A stretch of 38,265 nt of DNA from Caulobacter sp. AP07 (lineage in GTDB: Bacteria > Pseudomonadota > Alphaproteobacteria > Caulobacterales > Caulobacteraceae), in the NCBI RefSeq assembly GCF_000281955.1, contig NZ_AKKF01000142.1, positions 1 to 38,265 on the forward strand, read 5' to 3'. Below, one piece after another: positions 23,800 through 32,783 of the stretch. Made by a program: the position numbers and the translations under genes. The notes under the pieces are model-generated. The model had not been told where the DNA came from, made no database searches, and saw only the letters and a program-made list of their open reading frames with translations. Position 1 is the stretch's first letter. Each line of letters starts with the position of its first letter.

Positions 23800-24597
23800 T
23801 TAGTGACCGAGCACGAGCGGCAGGACGGCGGCGTCGAGCATGCGCCGCGTCACGCCGCCGAACAGGTCTTCAGACAAGCGCCCGTGGCCATAGGCGCCTA
23901 TCAGGCAGTAGACGGCCTTGTCCTCGGCGCAGATCCGCAGAAGCACTGCGTCCGGGTCCTGTCCCAAGGCCGCGCAACAGGTCACCTGGACGGCGACGCC
24001 GTGGCGTTCGAGATAGAGCGCGGCGGCTTCCGGCCCGACGCCCTGGCCCTCCCCCACCGTGACCAGCCGCACCTGGCGGGAGAGTTTCAGTAGCGGGGCA
24101 GCGGCGCGCAAGGTGGCCATGATCGGCGCCGAGCCATCCCACCCCACCACCACAGGGCCGGTCGGATCAAGGCCCCGAACGTGGTCGGGCGTGGCCACGA
24201 CCGGACAGCGGGCCTTGAGGGCGAGCGTCGCCGCCGCGGCCCGCGGATCGGTCGACAGCCAATGGTCCCGTTTGCAATTGACGACGATCAGGTCGGCCAG
24301 GCCCGCTTCGCGCAGCAGGCAGTCAGCGACGGCCCCGGCGGTGTCGATCCAGGTCCAGACAATATCCTCCCGCGCGAGCCTGACCTCCAGGAGCCTACGG
24401 TTGTCGGCGGCGGCGTGGCATTCCTTCGTCAGAATAAGGTCGGCCGCCATGCCGGTGACGTCGCGCGCCCGGGTTGGGAACGCCACCACCTCCAGGCACA
24501 CCAGATGCCCCTGCAGCGCGCGCACCAAATCCAGGGCGGTCCGTAGCCTCGCCTCCTGGCCGACGTCGGCGTGAATGAGCAGCAGGACGGATTTCAT
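23800..24597 (-). CDS. Universal stress protein, two-domain (copy 2)
   Basis: 265 residues and clearly a paralogue of the gene at 21.0-21.8 kb: same length, MKSVLLLIHADVGQEARL start, shared GLADLIVVNCKRD block and the same GAYGHGRLSEDLFGGVTRRMLDA ATP-binding end. It is 54 bases after the third universal stress gene on the same strand and likely co-transcribed with it. It has more cysteines than copy 1 in the last third. Role as for the family: stress survival by an ATP-binding, probably regulatory protein. Confidence 0.93.
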   Translation of the reverse strand: MKSVLLLIHADVGQEARLRTALDLVRALQGHLVCLEVVAFPTRARDVTGMAADLILTKECHAAADNRRLLEVRLAREDIVWTWIDTAGAVADCLLREAGLADLIVVNCKRDHWLSTDPRAAAATLALKARCPVVATPDHVRGLDPTGPVVVGWDGSAPIMATLRAAAPLLKLSRQVRLVTVGEGQGVGPEAAALYLERHGVAVQVTCCAALGQDPDAVLLRICAEDKAVYCLIGAYGHGRLSEDLFGGVTRRMLDAAVLPLVLGH

Positions 24598-24651
24598 CGG
24601 ACTCTCTCCCGCGTTTGGGTCTCGCGTTGGCGCCAGCGTCGGCGGCCCGCT

Positions 24652-25503
24652 TCAGGCGTGCGCCATCCAGAGCGCGGTCGGCGGCGCGTGCAGGAGGTGT
24701 TCAGTGGCGCCGCCGAGCACGAAGTCGCGAAGCCGCGAATGGCCGTATGCCCCCATCACCAGGAGGTCGGCATCGACCTGACGAACATAGCGTTCGATGA
24801 CCATTCCAGCCGAGCCATGGTCGGACGCCAACGTCTTGGCGTGCGCGGTGACGCCATGGCTGCGCAGGTGGCGCACGACGTCCTGCCCCGTCTGGTCATC
24901 GACCCCGAGCTTGTCGCCGCTGATGGTCAGCACCGTGACGGCGTCGGCCTTGGCCAGGACCGGGAAGCTGTCGGCCAGGGCGCGCGCGGCGCTGGCGCCG
25001 CCGTCCCAGGCGACCACGACCCGCGCGCAACCGCTGGCGCGCGCCTCAACGGCGGTCTCGTCCAGGATCAGGGTCGGACGGCCGGAACCGAAGACCACGG
25101 TCCTGACGACGGCCTGCTGTTCGTCGAACCGTCCGCTGAGCGGCACGATGCACAGGTCTCGGGTCCGCGCCATCCGGGCGACGTGCTCGCCGACGTCGTA
25201 GAGGTGGGCCCGATGCGTCTGGGCCAGGAACTCGACCTCGGCGCGCAGGGCGCTGGCGGCCGCCTGGGCCAGCACATCCTGACCCTGGCGATGGGACTTG
25301 GCTTCCTCTGCGCGCGCCAGATCCGTCAGCCCGATCAGATAGTCGGCGATCCTGTTGCTGTGGACGGGGATCTGGATATCGACGGCCAGGGCCGTCAGCG
25401 TCGCCTGCAGATGCCGCGCCCACCAGACGCCGCGCTCGATCACGGCGGGCGGAGTCGGCTCCGGATAGCTGTCCAGCTGGAGGAGAATGTCCTTGAAAGC
25501 CAT
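24652..25503 (-). CDS. Universal stress protein, divergent third member
   Basis: 283 residues with AGGAG before the ATG at 25503; an in-frame ATG at 25527 is a weaker option. Two UspA halves; the N-half begins MAFKDILLQLDSYPE and the C-half ends GAYGHSRLRDFVLGGATEHLL. It is of the longer type found in low-oxygen gene clusters and differs from the two 265-residue copies. A near-perfect FixK box, 50 bases upstream and inside the end of the ATPase gene, should drive it with the following universal stress gene. Confidence 0.92.
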   Translation of the reverse strand: MAFKDILLQLDSYPEPTPPAVIERGVWWARHLQATLTALAVDIQIPVHSNRIADYLIGLTDLARAEEAKSHRQGQDVLAQAAASALRAEVEFLAQTHRAHLYDVGEHVARMARTRDLCIVPLSGRFDEQQAVVRTVVFGSGRPTLILDETAVEARASGCARVVVAWDGGASAARALADSFPVLAKADAVTVLTISGDKLGVDDQTGQDVVRHLRSHGVTAHAKTLASDHGSAGMVIERYVRQVDADLLVMGAYGHSRLRDFVLGGATEHLLHAPPTALWMAHA

Positions 25504-25528
25504 TGGAAAGCTCCTTTCGACCGCCATT

Positions 25529-28012
25529 TCAACCGTCGTCGCGCCTACGGCGTTGATCTGGATCAGGTCGCCGCATCATCCTCGGCAGCCAAGCCCAGCT
25601 GGCCGCCGCGACGCCCGCGACGACGCAGATCGCCGCGAACCCCGCCGACGGCGTCGCCATGCGAAACAGCGCCGCCAGACCCGGGGTCAACAACACCGCC
25701 AGCAGGATGGCGCCGGCCGCTCCAGCGATCGTCCAGAAAACCCAGCGCCGCGCATCCAGCAGGCGTCCGTCGCGCCCCGTGGCGTCGATAATGGCCAGGG
25801 TCAGATTGCCGATCACCAGCGCCACGAAGGCGCCGGACCGCGCCTGGGTGGCGGGCATCCACGTCAGGCCCCAGAGATAGAGCGCCAGCACCGCGACCAG
25901 GATGACCATCCCCTGCAAGGCCCCAAGGGCGATCTGCCGCGCGCCAAACAGGCTCGCCCCGGGCGAGCGCGGCGGTCGCCGCATGCTGTCGCGATCGCTG
26001 GGCTCGCCTTCGAAGACCAGGGAGCACACCGGATCGATGATCAGTTCGAGAAACACCACCTGCACCGGAAACAGCATCGGCGGCGCTCCGAGCAGCACCG
26101 GCGCCAGGGCCAGGCCGGCGATCGGCACGTGGATGGCGGTGACATAGGTCAGGGCGCGACGCAGGTTGTCATAGATCCGTCTGCCCAGCCGGACTCCGCC
26201 GACGATCGAGGCCAGACTGTCGTCCAGAAGAATCAGGTCGGCGGCTTCGCGGGCCACGTCCGTCCCTCGCCGCCCCATGGCGATGCCGATATGGGCCGCC
26301 TCCAAGGCCGGCGCGTCATTGACGCCATCGCCGGTCATGGCGACGATCTCGCCATTGGCCTTCAGGGCTTCCACCAGCGCCAGCTTCTGTTCGGGTCGCA
26401 CGCGCGCGAAGACGCGGACCTCCACCAGGCGCGCGCGCAGCGCCGCTTGATCCAGCCGAGCGATTTCGTCGCCGGTCAGAACGCCCGCCCGTACGTCGAG
26501 CCCGGCCTGGCGAGCGATGTTCCGGGCCGTCGCCGGATAGTCGCCGGTGATCATCATCACCTTGACGCCGGCCTCTCGCGCCTCGCGCACGGCGCCGGCC
26601 GCGTCGGATCGCAGCGGGTCGGCGAACCCAACCAGGCCGCGGAAGACGAACCTGGCGGCTTCGGGCTCATCCGGCGCGTCGTCGCCCCCGACCGCCTCGG
26701 CGACGGCCAGCACGCGCAGGCCTTCGACCGCCAGGGTTTCAAGCGCCGCGCGGATAGGCGCGGTCTCCTCGGCCGCCAGACGGCACAGGGCGAAGATCGC
26801 TTCCGGCGCCCCCTTGGCGGCCAGCAGCAGGCTCTGGTCAGTCCGGCGCCAGGCCTGGACCACGGCCAGACGCCCCGTCCGCAGAGGCCAAACCCGTTCG
26901 AGGCGCGCGTCGGCCGGCGGAGGCGCCAGGGCGACGAGCGCGCGGTCCATCGGATCGACCGGTCGCGCGGCGCAGGCCAGGCTCGCGGTGGCCAATAGCG
27001 GGTGCGGATCGGAAGCGCCCTTGGCCGAAGGCGCGCACCGGGCGCCCTGCGCCCAGAGCGCGGCGACGCTCATGCGGTTCTCGGTCAGGGTTCCGGTCTT
27101 GTCGACACAAAGCACGGTGGCCCCGCCGAGGGTCTCAATCACAGCGCCGCGGCGCACCAGAACATTGTGCCGGCTAAGCCGCCATGCGCCCAGAGCCAGG
27201 AAAACGGCCAAGACCATAGGAAATTCTTCCGGGATCATGGCAATCGCCACCGTGATGCCCGCCAGGGCGGCCTCGAGCCAGTCGCCGCGCATCAGCCCAT
27301 AGGCGAGGAGGACCAGAAGGCAGAACAGGCCGGCGGCCAGGCCGAGCCACCCGACGAGCCTTGCGATGGCCTTCTCCAGCGGGGCCGGAGAGGCCTCCAG
27401 CGTCGCCAGGGCCGCGCCAATCTTGCCGATGGCGGTTCGGGGTCCCGTGGCGGTCACCTCGGCCACCCCCTGGCCCGAGACGATCAGCGTACCCGCGAAG
27501 ATCGCTCCGGATGGGCCGCCCGCCGATCCTGGCGCACGCTGGACCGGAACGGATTCGCCCGTGAGGGCGGCCTCGTCGATGGTCAGGAGTTCGCCGTCGA
27601 TCAATTGGCCGTCGGCGGGCACGCGCTGCCCTTCGCCGACCAGGACGACGTCGCCGGGCACGAGCGAACGCGACGGGACCAGCCGCTCGCTCCCGTCGCG
27701 AACCAGCCGCACCATGGGCTGGGCCAGGTCGCGTAGCGCCCTGAGGGCCCGTTCGCTGCGCGCTTCCTGGAACACGACCTGGACAATGGTGGCGACCGCC
27801 GCCAGGGTCAGCAGCAGGCCCTCGGCCAAGTCGCCAAGCGCCAGATAGAGGCCTGAGGCCGCCAAGAGCAGGCCAAACATCGGTTCGCGGATCGTCGCCA
27901 GTAGAATTTGCGCCACCGAGCGCGCACGCGGCGGATCGATCTGATTGGGGCCGACGAGGGCGAGACGACGCATCGCCTCGCCCTCGTCCAGGCCCCTGGT
28001 ATGACCTGTCAC
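25529..28012 (-). CDS. P-type cation-transporting ATPase (Ca2+/Na+/H+-like)
   Basis: 827 residues from GTG 28012 with GGAG upstream. Visible are the actuator TGES (151-154), ion-site helix PEEFP (about 261), phosphorylation site DKTGTLTENRM (Asp304), GDGVNDAPAL and a C-terminal transport region with several helices. PEEFP and the lack of a Cys-Pro-Cys motif and metal-binding domain exclude the heavy-metal (CopA) class and fit P2/P3 ATPases for Ca2+, Na+, K+ or H+. The ion is not decided by sequence. It lies in the operon behind the ElaB-like gene; the mycobacterial DosR regulon has a comparable pump, CtpF. Confidence 0.93.
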   Translation of the reverse strand: MTGHTRGLDEGEAMRRLALVGPNQIDPPRARSVAQILLATIREPMFGLLLAASGLYLALGDLAEGLLLTLAAVATIVQVVFQEARSERALRALRDLAQPMVRLVRDGSERLVPSRSLVPGDVVLVGEGQRVPADGQLIDGELLTIDEAALTGESVPVQRAPGSAGGPSGAIFAGTLIVSGQGVAEVTATGPRTAIGKIGAALATLEASPAPLEKAIARLVGWLGLAAGLFCLLVLLAYGLMRGDWLEAALAGITVAIAMIPEEFPMVLAVFLALGAWRLSRHNVLVRRGAVIETLGGATVLCVDKTGTLTENRMSVAALWAQGARCAPSAKGASDPHPLLATASLACAARPVDPMDRALVALAPPPADARLERVWPLRTGRLAVVQAWRRTDQSLLLAAKGAPEAIFALCRLAAEETAPIRAALETLAVEGLRVLAVAEAVGGDDAPDEPEAARFVFRGLVGFADPLRSDAAGAVREAREAGVKVMMITGDYPATARNIARQAGLDVRAGVLTGDEIARLDQAALRARLVEVRVFARVRPEQKLALVEALKANGEIVAMTGDGVNDAPALEAAHIGIAMGRRGTDVAREAADLILLDDSLASIVGGVRLGRRIYDNLRRALTYVTAIHVPIAGLALAPVLLGAPPMLFPVQVVFLELIIDPVCSLVFEGEPSDRDSMRRPPRSPGASLFGARQIALGALQGMVILVAVLALYLWGLTWMPATQARSGAFVALVIGNLTLAIIDATGRDGRLLDARRWVFWTIAGAAGAILLAVLLTPGLAALFRMATPSAGFAAICVVAGVAAASWAWLPRMMRRPDPDQRRRRDDG
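25553..25566 (-). promoter_or_regulatory. FixK/FNR-type box inside the ATPase gene end
   Basis: TTGATCTGGATCAG on the plus strand, one base off a perfect palindrome. It is 50 bases upstream of the third universal stress gene and overlaps the last codons of the ATPase gene, so it would be an internal promoter. Confidence 0.6.
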
Positions 28013-28051
28013 GTGCTTCTCCGCCTCGCCAGGCTGCAGGACGCGACCTGG

Positions 28052-28381
28052 CTATGCGCCGCGAGAGCGACGGATCACCGCATAGGTGATGAGGCTGGCG
28101 GCGGCGGCGCCGACCAGGGCCGCGCCCGCCGCGGTGGTGGCCAGCGCTTCGCTCGGATGGCGCCGGACTTGCCGCTCCGCCGCCGTCTCGAGGCGATCGA
28201 GCTTGGCCTGGACATTACCGACCAATTCGATGGCCGCGTGACCCAGGGCCACGGCGCTCGCCGAGACCGCGTCGCTGGCGTCGTGGCCCAGGTGATCGAC
28301 CATGGTCTTGAGGTGATCGGTGACGTTCTCGAAAGCGTCGCGGCCGTCGCGGGCGAGCGCCTTGATGTTACGAGCTGACAT
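28052..28381 (-). CDS. ElaB/YqjD (DUF883)-like membrane-tethered protein
   Basis: 109 residues: long amphipathic helices with a coiled-coil look (NVTDHLKTMVDHLGHDASDAVSASAV ... NVQAKLDRLETAAERQVRRHP), then one C-terminal transmembrane helix (LATTAAGAALVGAAAASLITYAVI) and a basic tail RRSRGA. This C-tail-anchored layout with RRHP just before the helix is that of ElaB/YqjD/YgaM proteins, which tether to the inner membrane and bind ribosomes in stationary phase. It starts 36 bases after the nuclease gene and precedes the ATPase by 39 bases. Confidence 0.85.
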   Translation of the reverse strand: MSARNIKALARDGRDAFENVTDHLKTMVDHLGHDASDAVSASAVALGHAAIELVGNVQAKLDRLETAAERQVRRHPSEALATTAAGAALVGAAAASLITYAVIRRSRGA

Positions 28382-28416
28382 TGTCTTTCCTTGAAAGAGG
28401 GGAGTGGATGACGTCC

Positions 28417-30078
28417 CTACAACGCGCCCTCTCGCGGCGACGCGTCTTGACCTGGGTCAAGTTCGCTCGAAGGCGGAGGCTTCCCATCGCCGAACTGCCC
28501 ACCGACAACGGCGCTCAGGCGGCGCAGCAGCGCCTCGCGGGCGGCGTCGTCCCGAGCCCCTTCCAGGGCGGCGTTGAGCGCCAGCTGAAAGGCGACCCGG
28601 TGGTTATGCCAGTCGAGCTTGGCCGCGGCATGGGGCGGCAACCGGGCGGGCGATGGTTGCCTCGGCGTCGCGGCCCCCTCGGTGAGGTCGAAGGCGTCGT
28701 CCAGGTCCGGGATCAAGATGGCGCCGGCGTCGAAGCCCGCGGCGATCAGCCGATCGCGCAGGCCGGCGGCGGCGTCCGGCTCCCCGTGGGCCAGCAGAAC
28801 TGAACCGCTGACCGGAGCACGATCGAGCGCCCATCGCGTCAGGCCCGCCGCATCGGCATGAGCCGAATAGGCGTCGAGCTTGCGCACCCGCGCGCGAACC
28901 CGAACCTCGTCGCCCTGGATGCTGACCCGCGGCGCGCCGTCAGCGAGCAGCCGTCCTAACGTGCCGGCGGCCTGGAAACCACAGAGCAGCACGGTCGCTT
29001 CCTTGCGCCACAGCAGCCGCTTGAGGTGTTTGCGCACCCGGCCCGCGTCGCACATGCCGCTGGCCGCCAGGATCACATGCCAGCCGGAGAGGCGCTCCAG
29101 GCCATCGCTGTCCCATGGCTTGGCCAGGAAGCGCAGGTGCTCGGAGGGCCGGACCGGCTCGAACGGGTTTCGCTGGAGGGCGGGGTTCCAGCCTCGATCG
29201 AGGAACACCTTGGAGGCTTCAATGGCCAGCGGCGAGTCGAGGAAGATGTCGCCGCGCGGCGCGTCCCCGTCTTCCATCAACTGCTGCAGGTCGACCAGGA
29301 GCTCCTGGCTGCGTTCCAGCGCGAAGGCGGGGATGAGCAGCGGCCCGCCCGCGGCGTGGGCCGCCTTAAGCTCCTCGGCCAAGGCCGCCCGGCGAGCGAC
29401 GCCGCTGGCGGCCACGCGTTCCCGGTCGCCGTAGGTGGATTCGAGGATCAGATGGTCGACGCCCTTGGGGCCTTGCGGGTCGGCGACGAAATCGCTCCCG
29501 CCAGAGCCGAGGTCCCCGGAGAACAACAGGCGCTTCTCGGCGCCGGCGGGATCGACAACGACCTCGATGGAGGCCGAGCCCAGGATGTGACCCGCCTCCC
29601 AATAGACCGCCGAGAGTCCGGGGGCGACCGCCACCGGCTCGCCCAGCTTGACCTTCCGAAATTGCTTCGTGACCCGGGCCGCGTCGGCCTCAGTGTAGAT
29701 CGGCTCGACCGGGGCCAGACCCCGCCTCTGATTGCGCCGATTGAGGGCCGCCACCTCCCCTTCCTGGATGCCGCCCGCGTCGGCGAGCATCACCGCGCAA
29801 AGGTCGCGCGTCGCCGCCGTCGCATAGATCGGCCCCTCGAAGCCCGCGAGCATCAGCTTGGGAAGCAGGCCGCAATGGTCGACATGGGCATGGGTGAGCA
29901 GGACAGCGTCGATCTGACTCGGATCGAAGGGAAACTCGCCATAGTTCAGCGCCTTGAGGGTCTTTGATCCCTGGAACATGCCGCAGTCGACCAGGATCGT
30001 GGCCTCCTGCGTCTGCAGGCGTGCGCACGAGCCGGTGACGCAGCCGGCGGCGCCGTGAAAGGACAGGATCGGGGTCAT
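28417..30078 (-). CDS. Beta-CASP metallo-beta-lactamase-fold ribonuclease
   Basis: 553 residues. The N-terminus has the metallo-beta-lactamase motif HAHVDHCG with further ligands in EAGHILGSAS and FSGDLGSGGSDF; the middle is the beta-CASP domain (ESTYGDRER, AFALERSQELL, ASGMCDAGRVRKHL) and a RMMBL-like end (YSAHADAAGLTRW). This is the CPSF73-like family of RNA endo/exonucleases. About 90 extra C-terminal residues are low-complexity and not shared by the family. It is second after the host-attachment-type gene in a FixK-driven run, with a further box inside its 3' end. Confidence 0.93.
   Translation of the reverse strand: MTPILSFHGAAGCVTGSCARLQTQEATILVDCGMFQGSKTLKALNYGEFPFDPSQIDAVLLTHAHVDHCGLLPKLMLAGFEGPIYATAATRDLCAVMLADAGGIQEGEVAALNRRNQRRGLAPVEPIYTEADAARVTKQFRKVKLGEPVAVAPGLSAVYWEAGHILGSASIEVVVDPAGAEKRLLFSGDLGSGGSDFVADPQGPKGVDHLILESTYGDRERVAASGVARRAALAEELKAAHAAGGPLLIPAFALERSQELLVDLQQLMEDGDAPRGDIFLDSPLAIEASKVFLDRGWNPALQRNPFEPVRPSEHLRFLAKPWDSDGLERLSGWHVILAASGMCDAGRVRKHLKRLLWRKEATVLLCGFQAAGTLGRLLADGAPRVSIQGDEVRVRARVRKLDAYSAHADAAGLTRWALDRAPVSGSVLLAHGEPDAAAGLRDRLIAAGFDAGAILIPDLDDAFDLTEGAATPRQPSPARLPPHAAAKLDWHNHRVAFQLALNAALEGARDDAAREALLRRLSAVVGGQFGDGKPPPSSELDPGQDASPREGAL
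28447..28460 (-). promoter_or_regulatory. FixK/FNR-type box inside the nuclease gene end
   Basis: TTGACCTGGGTCAA, a perfect TTGA-N6-TCAA palindrome, 66 bases before the ElaB-like start and within the last codons of the nuclease gene. It would be an internal promoter for the ElaB-like gene and the ATPase. Confidence 0.65.
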
Positions 30079-30154
30079 GATGGAATCTCGCGGAGATGGG
30101 CCCGATCGGACGCGGCGCGAACCGGCGGGCGAAATGGGACGGGGACTGACCGGC

Positions 30155-30601
30155 TCACGGCGCGCTACGCCGCAGCCCGCGCACGGCCTCGCGCAGGGCC
30201 TCGGCGTCCGCATCGACCCGATCATGGGCCTGATCGAGCGCCAACCGCCGGCGCAGGGCAGTTGGCAGCGCCTCGCGCAGCATGCCCAGGGCGCGAGGCG
30301 GCGCGAAGACGATCAAATAGTCGAAACGGTGTTCGTCGACGAGATCCGCCAGCCGCGCGCCAAGCCGGGTCAGGAAATCACGGGCGCTCTTGTCGGCGGC
30401 GGTGATCGTGGCGACGCCGTGGATCGCATGGCCCATCCGATCATGGACCGCGCCCGAACCGGGATGCGGAAAGACCCGAGGCTCCAGGCCCGTCAACCAT
30501 TCGGGATGTTCAGTCAGGAACCCGCCGCGGCGCGGCTCCTCGAAGAGTCGGGCCCGACCGCCGTCGGCCGCCACCACCAAGGTTCGTCCATCCGTAATCA
30601 T
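30155..30601 (-). CDS. Host-attachment family protein
   Basis: 148 residues with AGGAGG before the ATG at 30601. TLVVAADGGRARLFEEPRRGG near the start and the FDYLIVFAPPRALGMLREALP block at about 105-125 are features of the family named for a protein needed for attachment to host cells (Pfam PF10116). Biochemistry is unknown; the fold resembles eRF1/peptidyl-tRNA hydrolase-like domains. Free-living bacteria have it in stress and low-oxygen clusters, so the name should not be read as evidence of a host. A FixK-like box lies 48 bases upstream. Confidence 0.9.
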   Translation of the reverse strand: MITDGRTLVVAADGGRARLFEEPRRGGFLTEHPEWLTGLEPRVFPHPGSGAVHDRMGHAIHGVATITAADKSARDFLTRLGARLADLVDEHRFDYLIVFAPPRALGMLREALPTALRRRLALDQAHDRVDADAEALREAVRGLRRSAP

Positions 30602-30648
30602 CGTCGCCTCCTGGAGCCGACAGGATCGGCCAGGCTGCATCCGGTTCC

Positions 30649-30662
30649 CTGATCTGGATCAA
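30649..30662. promoter_or_regulatory. FixK/FNR-type box CTGATCTGGATCAA between divergent genes
   Basis: One base off the palindrome. It lies 48 bases before the host-attachment-type gene (minus) and 62 bases before the quinone oxidoreductase gene (plus) and may serve both. Confidence 0.6.
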
Positions 30663-30724
30663 TTTGGCGGCCGCTCCGGCGACTAGTCTCCCTTGGTCAG
30701 CATGTCGTTGTTTGGGAGCCCCCC

Positions 30725-31324
30725 ATGAAACACGCCGTCATCCTCGCCCACCCCAGGCCCACCAGCGTCTGCGCGGCCATCGCCCGGACCTGCGTCGAGC
30801 ACCTGCGCGCGACCAACCACACCGTGATCCTGCGCGACCTCTATGTGCTGGATTTCGATCCGCGCCTGAAAGCCGAGGAACTGCCGTCGCCGTCGGGCGT
30901 GCATCCGGCCGCGGACGTCGTCGCCGAACGGCGGCTGATCGGGGAGATCGACAGCTTCATCTTCGTCTATCCCTTCTGGTTCAACGCGCCGCCCGCCATC
31001 CTCAAGGGCTATATCGACCGGGTGTTCAGTATGAGCTTTGGCTACGCGCCGGGTCCGAGCGGCACGGAATCGCTGCTCGACGACAAGACCTTGCTGAGTT
31101 TTTCGACCTCCGGGGCGCCCGAGGACTGGGTGAACAACACCGGAGCGTTGCAGGCCCTGATGACGGTCTTCGACCTGCACCTGTCGGGGGTCTGCGGACT
31201 GCGGGTTCTGGACCACAAGCACTTCGGCTCGATCGTCTCCAACATTACAGCCGAGTCCGTCGCTGACCTGCTGGACCAAGTTCGCATGCGTCTGGACGAT
31301 CTCTTTGGCTCGGCCCTGGCGTGA
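30725..31324 (+). CDS. NAD(P)H:quinone oxidoreductase, flavodoxin-like
   Basis: 199 residues: MKHAVILAHPRPTS (phosphate/FMN loop), FVYPFWFNAPPAILKGYIDRVFSMSFGY and the STSGAP segment, typical of the NQO1/KefF/MdaB flavodoxin-like two-electron reductases. Such enzymes reduce quinones with NAD(P)H in the cytoplasm and prevent semiquinone formation. GGGAG precedes the ATG at 30725. Its stop overlaps the GTG of the Nramp-like gene (GTGA). Confidence 0.9.
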   Translation: MKHAVILAHPRPTSVCAAIARTCVEHLRATNHTVILRDLYVLDFDPRLKAEELPSPSGVHPAADVVAERRLIGEIDSFIFVYPFWFNAPPAILKGYIDRVFSMSFGYAPGPSGTESLLDDKTLLSFSTSGAPEDWVNNTGALQALMTVFDLHLSGVCGLRVLDHKHFGSIVSNITAESVADLLDQVRMRLDDLFGSALA

Positions 31325-32724
31325 CGCTCAGCATGGCTTCGTTCGACAACAACCTGCAGTCCGGCGCGCGCCGTCGGGCGGAATCGTCCATGAGCGATCG
31401 CGCAGAAGCCAAGGTGCAACCGGCCACCGATCACTTCGTTCGACCTCCCTCCCTACATCCCAATGTGCACCGGCTTCGGCGGGCCGCGCTCTTCCAACGG
31501 CTGGGACCGGGCCTGATCACCGGGGCGGCGGACGATGACCCGGGCGGCATAGCCACCTACTCCCAAGCCGGCGCCCAAATGGGTCTGCAGATGCTCTGGA
31601 CCGTGCCGTTCAGCTATCCGCTGCTGTCCGCGATCCAGATGATCAACGCCCGTATCGGGCGGGTGACGGGCCGTGGGCTGGCGGCGAATCTGGGCCGCGT
31701 GTTCCCCCGTCCAATCGTCACAGTCCTCGTGGGGTTGCTGTTCGTCGCCAACGTGGTGAACATCGGCGCCGACCTCGCGGCGATGGGTTCGGCGGCGAAG
31801 CTGGTGTTGGGCTGGGGCCAGCACACGTTCACCGTGCTCTTCGCGGCGCTCTCCCTGGCCTTACAAATCCTCATCCCCTATCACCGCTATGTCCGCTACC
31901 TGAAGTGGCTGACGCTCGCGCTGTTCGCATATGTCGGCGTGGTCTTCACCGTGCATATCGATTGGAGCCAGGTCGCTCTTCGTACGGTGGTTCCGCAGTT
32001 GGCGTTCACAGGGGCGACCGTCACCATGGTCGTGGCCATCTTCGGCACGACCATCAGCCCCTACCTGTTCTTCTGGCAGGCCTCCGAAGAGGTGGAAGAC
32101 GAGGAGGCCGACCCGACGACCGGCCCGTTGCTGACCCATCCGGAACAGGCCCCAGAGCAGCTGAGCCGCATCCGCTGGGACACCTATGTCGGCATGGGCT
32201 TCGCCCACCTGATCGCCTTCTTCATCATCCTGACGACGGCCGTCACCCTAAATTCGGCCGGCGTGACCGATATCCAGACCTCCGCCGAGGCCGCCCAGGC
32301 GCTGAAACCTATCGCGGGGACGCTCGCCTTCCTGCTGTTCAGCCTGGGCATCATTGGCACGGGCCTGCTCGCGGCGCCCATCCTGGCCGCATCGGCGGCC
32401 TATGCGATCAGCGAATCCCAAGGCTGGAAAATTGGACTTGAACACCCGGCGCGCGAGGCCGTGGGCTTCTACAGCGTGATTGGCCTCGCCACGATCCTGG
32501 GGCTCGTCGTGGACTATTCGTCCCTGGACCCGATCAAGGCCTTGTTCTGGAGCGCGGTGCTGAACGGTGTGATCGCCGTGCCGATCATGGCGGCGATGAT
32601 GGTGGTGGCGTCTCGCCGCCATGAGATGGGACAGTTCGTAGCGACGCTAGGGCAGCGCATCTTCGGCTGGCTGGCGACTGCGATCATGGCCGCCGCGGTG
32701 GTCGCCATGTTCGCGTTGCGGTAA
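31321..32724 (+). CDS. Nramp-related metal transporter with atypical motifs
   Basis: Up to 467 residues from GTG 31321; ATGs at 31333 or 31391 are alternatives. About eleven transmembrane helices. Helix 1 carries ITGAADDDPGGIATYS, the Nramp DPG site, with Gly replacing the usual Asn after DPG. Helix 6 reads FGTTISPYLFFWQA in place of the canonical MPHN segment, so the Met that prefers Mn2+/Fe2+ is missing. The protein belongs to a large subgroup annotated as Nramp; ion choice (possibly Mg2+ or another hard ion) is open. It is translationally coupled to the quinone oxidoreductase gene. Confidence 0.9.
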   Translation: MTLSMASFDNNLQSGARRRAESSMSDRAEAKVQPATDHFVRPPSLHPNVHRLRRAALFQRLGPGLITGAADDDPGGIATYSQAGAQMGLQMLWTVPFSYPLLSAIQMINARIGRVTGRGLAANLGRVFPRPIVTVLVGLLFVANVVNIGADLAAMGSAAKLVLGWGQHTFTVLFAALSLALQILIPYHRYVRYLKWLTLALFAYVGVVFTVHIDWSQVALRTVVPQLAFTGATVTMVVAIFGTTISPYLFFWQASEEVEDEEADPTTGPLLTHPEQAPEQLSRIRWDTYVGMGFAHLIAFFIILTTAVTLNSAGVTDIQTSAEAAQALKPIAGTLAFLLFSLGIIGTGLLAAPILAASAAYAISESQGWKIGLEHPAREAVGFYSVIGLATILGLVVDYSSLDPIKALFWSAVLNGVIAVPIMAAMMVVASRRHEMGQFVATLGQRIFGWLATAIMAAAVVAMFALR

Positions 32725-32783
32725 CCGGTTCTATGTTGGTCGCGATCAACGCGCGGGCGGATGTCATCCACCAGCCTGTCCGA

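Noticed and set aside
25487..26998. 503-codon frame antisense to the P-type ATPase
   Set aside because: Gln/Arg/His/Gly-rich shadow without domains; the ATPase is clear.
32736..32749. TTGGTCGCGATCAA, near FixK box
   Set aside because: One mismatch in the first half and located between two converging gene ends, where it cannot serve a promoter.
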